A stretch of 64,000 bases of DNA, from positions 149,654 through 213,653 of the forward strand of contig CAVURU010000001.1 in NCBI GenBank assembly GCA_963744005.1, given 5' to 3'. The first letter of the stretch is position 1, and every line of letters starts with the position of its first letter. The stretch is from Palsa-504 sp963744005 (GTDB lineage Bacteria; Actinomycetota; Actinomycetes; Streptosporangiales; Streptosporangiaceae). A program made the translations under genes and the position numbers. The notes beneath the pieces are model-generated. The model had not been told where the DNA came from and made no database searches. It was given only the letters and a program-made list of their open reading frames with translations. Of this stretch, positions 35,023 through 42,796 are shown one piece after another.

Positions 35023-36126
35023 CTAGGCGGGTGGCTCGGCCGTCGCCAGCGCGCTCCAGTGCGCGAGCTGATACCAGATGGCCAGGGTCTCCTCCTGCTC
35101 AGGGCCGATGACCTCCTCATACGACAGCAGAAGAGCGGCGAACTGGTCCCGGGCAGCGGCGGGATCCCCCGCGCACCCCGTCCAGTAGGCGAGCTCCTCC
35201 CGCGCGGCCAGCGTGTCAGGATGATCAGGGCCGAAGGCCTGCTCGCGGAGCGGCAGCAGCTCAGCGAACTGATCGCGCGCTGCGGCGGCCTCTCCCGCCC
35301 GCCCCGTCCAGTAGGCCAGGTTGAACCTGGCCACCAGCGTGTCGGGCGAACCTGAGCCGAAGGCATGCTCGCGCAGCCGGAGCAGCGCGGCGAACTGGTC
35401 TCGCGCGGCCGCCGCATCGCCGGCGTAACCAGAGAAATTAGCGAGATTGTGGCGGTTCACCAGGGTGTCCGGATGCTCCGGGCCCAGGACGCGCTCGGCC
35501 ACCGGAAGCAGGGCGGCGAACCGGTCGCGGGCGGCAGCTGCGTCTCCGGCCTGACCGGTCCAGTAGGCCAGGCTGGCGCGGGCGGCCAGGGTGTCCGGGT
35601 GCTCGGGGCCGAGGATGCGCTCGGCCACCGGAAGCAGGGCGGCGAACTGGTCCCGGGCCGCCTCGGCGTCTCCGGCCTGCCCGACCGCGTAGGCAAGCTC
35701 GGTCTGGGTGGCCAGGGCGCCGGGATGCTCAGGTCCGGCGGGGTGGGCGCTGACGCCGTCCGCGGCGGCGGAGGCCGGGCCGGAATCGGCTGGGGTGACC
35801 GCCGGGGCTTCTTGCTGGATCTCGTTGATGAGGGCTCGCACCTCGGCCTCGGCCTCGGGAGTCTCCTCCAGCAGATCAGCGACCCGCCCCGCCCACCGGC
35901 CGACGAGGGCCGTGCGGATCAGCTCGATGTTGGCCTCAGACGCGCTCGTCAGCTGCTCGTGAGTGTCCTTGAGCCACTGCTCGGCCAGCTGGGTCTGCTT
36001 GCTGTTCCCGCGGCCCAGGAGCAGGGCGTACCCGCATTCCACCGTCTCCCACTCGTCTGTGGCAACGGCCTGCACGACGGTCTGGCCGGCGAGCGTGGCC
36101 AGCGCGAGCAGGGTTTCCCCCAGCAT
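35023..36126 (-). CDS. tetratricopeptide-repeat protein with actinobacterial N-terminal helical domain
   Basis: A 367-residue protein. Residues ~1-80 (LATLAGQTVVQAVATDEWET, GYALLLGRGNSKQTQLAEQW) form a helical domain that in actinomycetes often precedes TPRs or NTPases. After a linker come five full 42-residue kinesin-light-chain-type repeats (ELAYAVGQAGDAEAARDQFA, LLPVAERILGPEHPDTLAAR) and a partial sixth. The repeats are also visible in the DNA with a 126-base period. No catalytic domain is present, so a scaffold or adaptor role is likely. The gene is convergent with the sigma gene and divergent from the second STAND gene across ~230 bases, which places it inside the STAND-sigma cluster. 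Confidence 0.8.
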   Translation of the reverse strand: MLGETLLALATLAGQTVVQAVATDEWETVECGYALLLGRGNSKQTQLAEQWLKDTHEQLTSASEANIELIRTALVGRWAGRVADLLEETPEAEAEVRALINEIQQEAPAVTPADSGPASAAADGVSAHPAGPEHPGALATQTELAYAVGQAGDAEAARDQFAALLPVAERILGPEHPDTLAARASLAYWTGQAGDAAAARDRFAALLPVAERVLGPEHPDTLVNRHNLANFSGYAGDAAAARDQFAALLRLREHAFGSGSPDTLVARFNLAYWTGRAGEAAAARDQFAELLPLREQAFGPDHPDTLAAREELAYWTGCAGDPAAARDQFAALLLSYEEVIGPEQEETLAIWYQLAHWSALATAEPPA

Positions 36127-36353
36127 CTCCCGACCTCCTCTCTCACGTCACTTTGTGGTGAGCAAGGCAAGACGGCTGGACGTTAGCATCCTTTGCCGCG
36201 GCCAGTGGCCTCTTGTCCATCGAATAACTACCCACTCGGCCCGGCCAGCAACAGGGATGACCTTTTTATCCGGACTCGGCCGGGTATAGATAGCCTCAGT
36301 TTTGACGTCGTGACCTGAGCAATCCAGAGCGTGAGACGCAACAGGACCCAACG

Positions 36354-38219
36354 GTGGAGCCCACGGTCGTTCATCAGCCTGCGGATGAGGACAGCGAACC
36401 TCAAGCCGCTGATGACGCTGCCCGGGCCGCGGCGGCCGGCCAGGTGGTGGTGGGCAACATCCCGGCACCGCGAGGCGGGATGCTGCCCCGCCCTGCGCTG
36501 CTCGGGCAGCTCACCCGGAGCGGCCCGGAGTCGCCCACGATCCTGACCGGCCGCCCGGGAACAGGCAAGACCCAGCTGGCTGCGGCGTACGCGCGGGCCC
36601 GGCAGGCGGCCGGATGGCGCCTCATCGCGTGGGTTGACGCGCAGAGCAGGCGCAGCGTGCTGGCCGGGCTGGCCGCCGTGGCCCAGGCCGCGGGACTCAG
36701 CGATGACGGCGCCCAGCTCGGCCCGGCTGAGGCGGCTGCCGCGGTCCGGCGCTGGCTGGAGGCCGACGGGACCAGCTGCCTGGTCGTGTTCGACGACGTG
36801 CGCGACCTCGAGCTGATCCGGGACTTCGTCCCGGGCGCGGGGGCGGCCCGGGTCCTGGTCACCGCGGCCGTGGCCTCAGCCGGGGAGCCCGGCACGAGCA
36901 TCCCGGTGGCGGAGTTCAGCGCGGAGGAAGCACTGGCCCTGCTGGACGGCCGGACGGGACTGGCCGACCAGGCCGAGGCCGAGGCGGTGGCCAGCGAGCT
37001 GGAGCACTTGCCGCTGGCGCTGGACCAGGCCGCGGCCACCATCGCGCTACAGCATCAGGGGTATGCGCCCTACCTGGCCGAGCTGCGCGGCATTGACGTC
37101 GGTGACCTCACGCTGCCGGGAGAGGGCGAACGGGAACCGGGGTTTCCGGCCGCGGCGGCCCGGGCGGTTCCGCTGGCCCTGTCGGCCCTCTCGGCGGCTG
37201 ATCCGCTGGGCCTGGCCGGGGGCGTGATGGAAGTCGTGGCCATGCTGTCGCCCGCCGCGGTCGGCTGCGCGCTCCTGCGGGCTGCCGGGCAGGGGGGCGC
37301 CTTGCTCGGCGGCGGGCGGCGGGTGGCCGAATCGATGGTGGACCAGGCGCTGCAGGAGCTCAACGCCCGGTCACTGCTGAGTGTCGGCCTCGATAAACGG
37401 GTCGTGAGCATGCACCGGGTGGTGGCCCGGGTGATCCTCGGCGGGCTGGCCCGCCAGGGCCGGCTCGAGAGGGCGTGCCGGGCCGCCGCCGCGACGGTGG
37501 AACTGTCCTGGGCCGCATCCGGGCCGGAGCCGGATCGCGTGCTGGCCGCAGACGTTGCGGGGCAGGTGGCGGCCCTGCTGGACAATGCAGGCCCGCACGC
37601 CCGCCAGGCCGGCGACGACCTGGCCCGGACGCTGGCCCGGTTCCGGTCCGTCCTGCTGACGCAGCTGGCCGGCCTCGGCGAGGACGCGCCGTACGCCATC
37701 GAGGTCGGCGAGCCTCTCGTCGCCGACCTCGAGCGGCTCGCCGGCTTCAGTGATCCCGGCACCGTGACGGCCCGCGCCCAGCTGGCCGTGGCCTACGAGG
37801 CGGCCGGCCGCCTGGCCGAGGCCATCCCGCTGTTCGAGCAGGTGCTGGCCGAACGGGGCCAGGCCCTGGGACCCGATCATCCGGATACCGCTCGGTCGCG
37901 AAGCGACCTGGCCCGCGCCTACCGCAGCACCGGAAGGGTGGCCGACGCCGTCCCGTTGCTGGAGTTCACGCTGGCCGCTCGCGAGCGGCTGCTGGGAGCC
38001 GGCGACCTGAGCACTCTCGTGCCGCGCAACAATCTCGCGAGTGCCTACCGGGCCACGGGCCGGCTGGCCGATGCTATCGCGCTGTACGAGAAGAACGTGG
38101 CGGCCTGCGACCGCCTGCTCGGCGCTGACCACCCCAGGACACAGGCCTCGCGGCACAGCCTCGATCTCGCGCGGCAGGAATCGGCCCCGGCCGGGACCGC
38201 CGGGCCTGAGCCCGGCTGA
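36354..38219 (+). CDS. STAND (NB-ARC-like) NTPase-TPR protein, P-loop intact
   Basis: A 621-residue paralogue of the product at 31033. A ~50-residue leader is followed by the NTPase: Walker A ILTGRPGTGKTQLAAAYARA (residues ~64-83), Walker B SCLVVFDDVRD, and the GxP-like turn LEHLPLALDQAAATIA. The TSR-type Arg of NB-ARC proteins is not evident. A winged-helix and helical region follows (residues ~270-440), then three kinesin-light-chain-type TPRs (LGPDHPDTARSRSDLARAYR, LGAGDLSTLVPRNNLASAYR, LGADHPRTQASRHSLDLARQ). STAND proteins switch between ADP and ATP states and often oligomerise on ligand sensing by the repeats; many act in immunity or secondary-metabolism control. GTG 36354 is probable but no strong ribosome site is seen. 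Its target is unknown. Confidence 0.85.
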   Translation: MEPTVVHQPADEDSEPQAADDAARAAAAGQVVVGNIPAPRGGMLPRPALLGQLTRSGPESPTILTGRPGTGKTQLAAAYARARQAAGWRLIAWVDAQSRRSVLAGLAAVAQAAGLSDDGAQLGPAEAAAAVRRWLEADGTSCLVVFDDVRDLELIRDFVPGAGAARVLVTAAVASAGEPGTSIPVAEFSAEEALALLDGRTGLADQAEAEAVASELEHLPLALDQAAATIALQHQGYAPYLAELRGIDVGDLTLPGEGEREPGFPAAAARAVPLALSALSAADPLGLAGGVMEVVAMLSPAAVGCALLRAAGQGGALLGGGRRVAESMVDQALQELNARSLLSVGLDKRVVSMHRVVARVILGGLARQGRLERACRAAAATVELSWAASGPEPDRVLAADVAGQVAALLDNAGPHARQAGDDLARTLARFRSVLLTQLAGLGEDAPYAIEVGEPLVADLERLAGFSDPGTVTARAQLAVAYEAAGRLAEAIPLFEQVLAERGQALGPDHPDTARSRSDLARAYRSTGRVADAVPLLEFTLAARERLLGAGDLSTLVPRNNLASAYRATGRLADAIALYEKNVAACDRLLGADHPRTQASRHSLDLARQESAPAGTAGPEPG

Positions 38220-38241
38220 CGGCTCGCGCCGGGGGCCGCGT

Positions 38242-38871
38242 CTAGTGGATCAGGTCGGTGGCGATCTCCAGGACGATGGCGCGCAGCTTGTCCGGATCGT
38301 CGACCTGCTGCAGGTAGAGCAGGCAGGTGGCGCCCATCGAGAGCACCGCGGTGGTGGCGCGGACGCGCCCGCGCAACGAGGCCCCGGGACCGGCCAGCAG
38401 GTCGACCAGCGCGTCGAGCCGGTCGCGGAAGCGCGCGAAGCGCTCCTTGCCCGCCTCCATGCCCTGCACGGCGGCGCGGTTCTGCTCCAGGAAGTGGAAT
38501 ACCTCGCTGCCGGCCAGCACGATCCCGACGTAGCGGTCCAGGATCTCGCGCCGGGTCTCTTCGGTCTGCGGCTGGGCCTTGGCCCAGTCCAGGAGGCGGT
38601 CGATCTCCTCGAAGTAGTCGTCGGTGAAGCTGTGGACGATGTCTTCCTTGGACTTGAAGTGGTAGTACAGCGCGGCCTTGGTCACGCCCAGCCGCTCGGC
38701 GATCTCGCGGAGCGAGGTCTTCTCGTAGCCCTGCTCGGCGAACAGCTCGAGCGCCACCTTCTGCGCCCGGGACCGGGTATCGGTGCGCGGCACGCCGGGC
38801 CCCCCGGAGGCGCGCCTGCCGCGCTCCTCCGCCCTCGGCGCGAGCCGCGTGCCCGCCCCCTCATCCTGCAT
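38242..38871 (-). CDS. TetR-family transcriptional regulator
   Basis: From ATG 38871 the protein is 209 residues. The DNA-binding domain spans residues ~20-70: RAQKVALELFAEQGYEKTSL, REIAERLGVTKAALYYHFKS and KEDIVHSFTDDYF. This is a textbook TetR helix-turn-helix. The remaining helical C-terminal domain binds an unidentified ligand. A longer TTG start at 38910 is in frame but would place the start inside the promoter region. It is divergent from the drug-transporter gene at 39177, the usual arrangement for a repressor of an efflux pump; candidate operators lie between them. Confidence 0.87.
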   Translation of the reverse strand: MQDEGAGTRLAPRAEERGRRASGGPGVPRTDTRSRAQKVALELFAEQGYEKTSLREIAERLGVTKAALYYHFKSKEDIVHSFTDDYFEEIDRLLDWAKAQPQTEETRREILDRYVGIVLAGSEVFHFLEQNRAAVQGMEAGKERFARFRDRLDALVDLLAGPGASLRGRVRATTAVLSMGATCLLYLQQVDDPDKLRAIVLEIATDLIH

Positions 38872-38915
38872 GCCGTTCGTACCTCTCGCTAACCTTCCGG
38901 CTATGCCCAATTAAC

Positions 38916-38980
38916 TTGACGGCCGGTTAGTAAGCACTTTAACCTATAACCTGCCGACCGGTAAGTAGCCTATCCGGTCG
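38916..38980 (+). promoter_or_regulatory. candidate promoter and TetR operators of the efflux gene
   Basis: TTGACG (38916-38921) and TTTAAC (38938-38943) are spaced by 16 bases and resemble a vegetative promoter reading toward the transporter. CGACCGG (38955-38961) and CCGGTCG (38974-38980) form a 7-base inverted repeat with a 12-base spacer. GGCCGGTTAGTAAG (38921-38934) and GACCGGTAAGTAG (38956-38968) are near-direct repeats. This double site overlapping and following the promoter fits repression by the adjacent TetR protein. Binding is inferred from symmetry and position. The remaining ~200 bases before the transporter start contain only a G+C-rich leader. Confidence 0.5.
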
Positions 38981-39176
38981 ATCCGCATAGCAAAAGAGCA
39001 GAGCAAAGGGAAAGCACAAGGCCGGGCCCCCGCACCACGACCGTGGACCCGCACCGTGGAATCCCCGCGAGCCAAAGGGCGCCGGCGTCGCCTGGACCGA
39101 GGAGCGCCAGCGACGAGGGAAGGCAACGCCTAAAAGGCGCCCGGCGGCGAGCGGGGACAAACAGAAAGGCGAGCAG

Positions 39177-40802
39177 GTGGCGGACGCAACGGGGCCTGGC
39201 ACGAGCGGGCAGAGCGGTGGCACGGGGGCGGCCGCGGCTGGCCGCGCCGGACCAGGCGGCCCGGGCGGGCAGTTCCTCGCCCCGCGCGAGGTGATGATCG
39301 TCCTGCCCGGGCTGCTGCTCGCCATCCTGCTCGCCATGCTGGACAACCTGATCGTGAGCACCGCGCTGCCGCGCATCGTCGGTGACCTGGGCGGCGTCGC
39401 GCACCTGTCCTGGGTGGTCACGGCCTACATCCTGGCCTCCACCATCACCACGCCGTTCTACGGCAAGCTCGGCGACATGTACGGCCGGAAGAAGTTCTTC
39501 ATCGCCGCGATCGTGATCTTCCTGGCCGGGTCGGCGCTGTCCGGCCTGTCCACCTCGATGGCCGAGCTGATCGCCTTCCGGGCCGTCCAGGGCCTCGGGG
39601 CGGGCGGCCTGATGGTCGGCGCGATGGCCACCATGGGCGACATCGTGGCCCCGCGGGAACGCGGCCGCTACATGAGCTACATGATGGTCGTGATGATGCT
39701 CGCCACCATCGGCGGGCCGCTGGTCGGCGGGTTCATCACCACCAACTTCTCCTGGCGCTGGATCTTCTACATCAACATCCCGGTCGGCGGCGCGGCCCTG
39801 GTCTACCTGATGGCCACCCTGCACGTGCCGGCCCGCCGGGTCGGCCACAAGATCGACTACCTGGGCGGCATCCTGCTGGCCGTGGCGGCCACCGCGCTGA
39901 TCCTGCTGGCCACCTGGGGCGGCACCGAGTACCGCTGGGGGTCGCCGGAGATCATCGGCCTGGCCGTCGTGTCCGTCGCCGCGACCGCCGGGTTCCTGTT
40001 CAGCCAGACCCGCGCGGCCGAGCCCATCCTGCCGCTGCACGTGTTCAAGAACCGGAACTTCTCGGTCACCATGGCGCTGACCTTCCTGGTCGGGCTGGCC
40101 ATGTTCGGCGCGATGACGTTCCTGCCGCTCTACCAGCAGACGGTGCAGGGCGCCTCGCCGACGGTGAGCGGCCTGCTGCTGGTCCCGATGATGATCGGCG
40201 TGACCATCACCTCGATCCTGTCCGGTCAGGTGACGACCAAGACCGGCCGGTACCGGATCTTCCCGATCCTGGGCGGCGCGATCATGGTCGCCGGCATGTT
40301 CCTGCTGACCCACCTGGGCATCGGCACCTCGCGGGTCACCTCGGCGTCCTACTACGTGGTCCTCGGCCTCGGCATGGGCTTCATCATGCAGATGGTCTCG
40401 CTGATCGCCCAGAACAGCGTGGAGCAGAAGGACATGGGGGTGGCCAGCAGCGCCCGGATGTTCTTCCAGCAGATCGGCGGCTCGCTCGGGGTGGCCGCGT
40501 TCGGCGCGGTCTTCACCCGCACCCTGACCCAGTCGCTGAGCAGCGCGGCCGGATCCGGCGCGAACGTCAGCGCCAGCGGCGGCCAGCTCAACCCGGCCAC
40601 GGTCAACCTGCTGCCCGCGGCGATCAAGCACGATGTGTTCTTCGCCATCTCGCACGCCGTGCAGAGCGTCTTCGTCTGGGCCCTGCCGGCCGCCGTGGCC
40701 ATCTTCGTGCTCGCCCTGTTCATCCAGGAGGTCCCGCTGCGCGGCCGGGCCGCCCCGGACGCCGGGGAGGCCGCGAGCCAGCAGGCCGAGCTCGTCTCGT
40801 AA
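39177..40802 (+). CDS. MFS drug-efflux transporter, DHA2 (EmrB/QacA) type
   Basis: A 541-residue, 14-helix transporter. Diagnostic motifs are LDNLIVSTALPRIVGDLGG (motif D1 with the DHA2 LDxTIVxxALP pattern, here LDNLIV), GKLGDMYGRKKFFIAAIVIF (motif A), RAVQGLGAGGLMVGAMA (motif B) and GPLVGGFITTNFSWRWIFYI (motif C). It should export hydrophobic drugs or metabolites using the proton gradient. GTG 39177 is preceded by AAAGGCGAG. The upstream divergent TetR gene and operator-like repeats point to ligand-induced expression. The gene ends in a strong shared terminator with convergent greA. Confidence 0.9.
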   Translation: MADATGPGTSGQSGGTGAAAAGRAGPGGPGGQFLAPREVMIVLPGLLLAILLAMLDNLIVSTALPRIVGDLGGVAHLSWVVTAYILASTITTPFYGKLGDMYGRKKFFIAAIVIFLAGSALSGLSTSMAELIAFRAVQGLGAGGLMVGAMATMGDIVAPRERGRYMSYMMVVMMLATIGGPLVGGFITTNFSWRWIFYINIPVGGAALVYLMATLHVPARRVGHKIDYLGGILLAVAATALILLATWGGTEYRWGSPEIIGLAVVSVAATAGFLFSQTRAAEPILPLHVFKNRNFSVTMALTFLVGLAMFGAMTFLPLYQQTVQGASPTVSGLLLVPMMIGVTITSILSGQVTTKTGRYRIFPILGGAIMVAGMFLLTHLGIGTSRVTSASYYVVLGLGMGFIMQMVSLIAQNSVEQKDMGVASSARMFFQQIGGSLGVAAFGAVFTRTLTQSLSSAAGSGANVSASGGQLNPATVNLLPAAIKHDVFFAISHAVQSVFVWALPAAVAIFVLALFIQEVPLRGRAAPDAGEAASQQAELVS

Positions 40803-40833
40803 CGGCCGGGCGGCCGGGCCGCACCACCGGGGA

Positions 40834-40877
40834 ACGCAGAACGGGCAGTGGAGCTGATGCCACTGCCCGTTCTGCGT
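40834..40877. terminator. bidirectional hairpin terminator between MFS gene and greA
   Basis: A perfect 18-base inverted repeat (40834-40851 and 40860-40877; core CAGAACGGGCAGTGG) with an 8-base loop AGCTGATG lies between two convergent genes. It is among the strongest hairpins in the window, with TCGGTTCTT following on the plus strand. A role in terminating both transcripts is inferred. Confidence 0.8.
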
Positions 40878-40887
40878 CGGTCGGTTC

Positions 40888-41388
40888 TTAACCGCCCACG
40901 TAGGGCACGGCTTCGAGGATCTCAACGGTGGTGGAGCGGCCGTTCGGCAGCGAGTAGGTCGCCTTCTCGCCCACCTTCTTGCCCATGATCGCGGCCCCCA
41001 GCGGGGAGCGCGGGGAGTAGACGTCGATCGGCGAGCCGCTCTCCTCGCGGGAGGCGAGCAGGAACGTCACCTCGTCCTCGTCCTTGATGAACCGGATGGT
41101 GACCGTCATGCCCGGGCCGACCACGCCCTCGGTGCGCGGCGGGGCGCCGACCCGGGACGTCTCCAGGATGTGCTGCAGGGTGATGATCCTGGCCTCGATC
41201 TGCCCCTGCTCGTCCTTGGCCGCGTGATAGCCACCGTTCTCCCGCAGGTCGCCCTCTTCGCGTGCCGCCTCGATTTTCTTTGCGATATCGATGCGGCCGC
41301 GACCGGAGAGGTCGTCGAGCTCTGCCTTGAGCCGGTCGAACGCCTCCTGGGTCAGCCAGGTGACGCTCTCCTCACGCGTTTCGGTCAC
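40888..41388 (-). CDS. greA: transcription elongation factor GreA
   Basis: A 166-residue GreA, the normal size. The N-terminal coiled coil starts WLTQEAFDRLKAELDDLSGR and turns at REEGDLRENGGYHAAKDEQG, whose acidic tip (here GDLRENG) enters the RNA polymerase secondary channel and stimulates transcript cleavage. The C-terminal FKBP-like domain contains YSPRSPLGAAIMGKKVGEKA and ends with a TVEILEAV strand. GTG 41388 has AAGGAG upstream; the longer frame to 41514 has no homology. It is convergent with the efflux gene and divergent from mca. Confidence 0.94.
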   Translation of the reverse strand: MTETREESVTWLTQEAFDRLKAELDDLSGRGRIDIAKKIEAAREEGDLRENGGYHAAKDEQGQIEARIITLQHILETSRVGAPPRTEGVVGPGMTVTIRFIKDEDEVTFLLASREESGSPIDVYSPRSPLGAAIMGKKVGEKATYSLPNGRSTTVEILEAVPYVGG

Positions 41389-41591
41389 GGGTACTCCTTG
41401 CACTGCGCAGGACTGGCAAGTCCGCGGGACCATCAGCGGTCCTCGGGGTAATCTGCTGAGGCTACCTAGCGTCGGTGACGACGGCGATCTAGTCAAATGC
41501 GGATAGCTTTCCAACCCCGGTGTCCCGGGAATGTCGGGCTGGTGAACGGGTGTTGGCCTGACCGGGGTTGTTTACGCGAGGGAGACAATCG

Positions 41592-42479
41592 TTGCCAAGC
41601 CAGCTCCGGCTGATGGCCGTGCACGCCCACCCGGATGACGAGTCCAGCAAGGGCGCCGCCACCATGGCCCGGTACGTCCGGGAGGGCGCGGAGGTCCTGG
41701 TCTGCACGCTGACCGGCGGAGAGCGGGGCAGCGTGCTGAACCCGGCCATGGACCGCCCCGAGGTCACGGCCGACATGGCCCGGACCCGGCGGGAAGAAAT
41801 GGCCCGGGCCCGGGAGGTCCTCGGCGTCCAGCAGCGCTTCCTCGGCTTCGTGGACTCCGGGCTGCCCGAGGGCGACCCGAAGCCCCCGCTGCCCGAGGGC
41901 TGCTTCGCCCTCACCCCGGCCGAGCAGGCCGCTGAGCCGCTGGTGCGGGCCGTCCGGGAGTTCCGCCCGCACGTCATGCTGACCTACGACGAGAACGGCG
42001 GGTACCCGCACCCGGATCACGTGATGACCCATCAGGTCGCGGTGCGGGCGTTCGAGACGGCCGCCGACCCCGACGCCTACCCCGGCGCGGGCGAGCCGTG
42101 GCAGCCGCTCAAGCTCTACTACTTCGTCACCTTCCACCGGGCCAAGTACGTCCACCTGCACGAGGAGATGCTCCGCCGCGGGCTGGAGTCCCCGTACGAG
42201 AAGATCTACGAAGAGCGCGTGAAGCGGCGCGGCGAGGACTGGGACGAGCTGGAGATCACCGCCAAGGTGGCGTGCGGCGACTTCTTCGCCATCCGGGACG
42301 AGGCGCTGCGGGCGCACGCCAGCCAGGTCGACCCGAACGGCGTGTGGTTCTCCTGCCCGCTGGACGTCCAGCGCGCCGCGTGGCCGACAGAGGATTATCA
42401 TCTGGCTAGGTCAGTTGTCGATACCGAGCTGCCGGAGGACGACCTGTTCGCCGGCATCCGGGAAAGTGTGAGCCTGTGA
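41592..42479 (+). CDS. mca: mycothiol S-conjugate amidase
   Basis: About 295 residues, a PIG-L/LmbE-fold zinc hydrolase. Zinc ligands are in AVHAHPDDESSKGAATMARY (HPDD) and GGYPHPDHVMTH (HPDH). LTGGERGSVLNPAMDRPEV and YEKIYEERVKRRGEDWD, with the long C-terminal segment ASQVDPNGVWFSCPLDVQRA, match Mca more than MshB. Mca cleaves mycothiol-toxin adducts to mercapturic acids, so this organism should make mycothiol. Start TTG 41592 has GGAG seven bases upstream; ATG 41613 and TTG 41568 are alternatives. The stop overlaps the next start as GTGA. Confidence 0.92.
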   Translation: MPSQLRLMAVHAHPDDESSKGAATMARYVREGAEVLVCTLTGGERGSVLNPAMDRPEVTADMARTRREEMARAREVLGVQQRFLGFVDSGLPEGDPKPPLPEGCFALTPAEQAAEPLVRAVREFRPHVMLTYDENGGYPHPDHVMTHQVAVRAFETAADPDAYPGAGEPWQPLKLYYFVTFHRAKYVHLHEEMLRRGLESPYEKIYEERVKRRGEDWDELEITAKVACGDFFAIRDEALRAHASQVDPNGVWFSCPLDVQRAAWPTEDYHLARSVVDTELPEDDLFAGIRESVSL

Positions 42480-42700
42480 CCATCGGAGCCCTCTCGGCCG
42501 TCGCGGCGACGTCCACGTCCAATCCCGACTACGTCGGCGCGGGCGCGCTCGGCTTCCTGGTCGTGGCCGCGCTGGCCGTCGCCCTAGTCTTCCTGGTCCG
42601 CTCGATGAACAAGCAGTTCCGTAAGATCACCCCCGACCCGGGTCCCGGCCTGCCCGGCGACGAGCAGGCCGACGACGACCAGCGCGTCCCGCACAGCTGA
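42476..42700 (+). CDS. small single-pass membrane protein coupled to mca
   Basis: A 74-residue protein starting at GTG 42476 inside the mca stop region. One membrane helix (GAGALGFLVVAALAVALVFLVR, residues ~21-42) is followed by a basic patch (SMNKQFRKI) and an acidic, Pro-rich tail. Comparable short proteins follow mca in other actinomycetes. Translational coupling suggests a linked role, but none is known. Confidence 0.72.
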   Translation: MTIGALSAVAATSTSNPDYVGAGALGFLVVAALAVALVFLVRSMNKQFRKITPDPGPGLPGDEQADDDQRVPHS

Positions 42701-42796
42701 TCACCGGCGACGCCAGCCGGCCCGGCCGGTGGCCGTAGCCGCTGGCTGGCCGGGCGAGCAGGACCCAGCACGGGACGGCCCAGCGAGGTAGAGAGC

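Noticed and set aside
38970..40925. 651-residue minus-strand ORF opposite the MFS gene
   Set aside because: Gly/His/Asp-rich shadow of the transporter; it also runs across the 18-base hairpin terminator.
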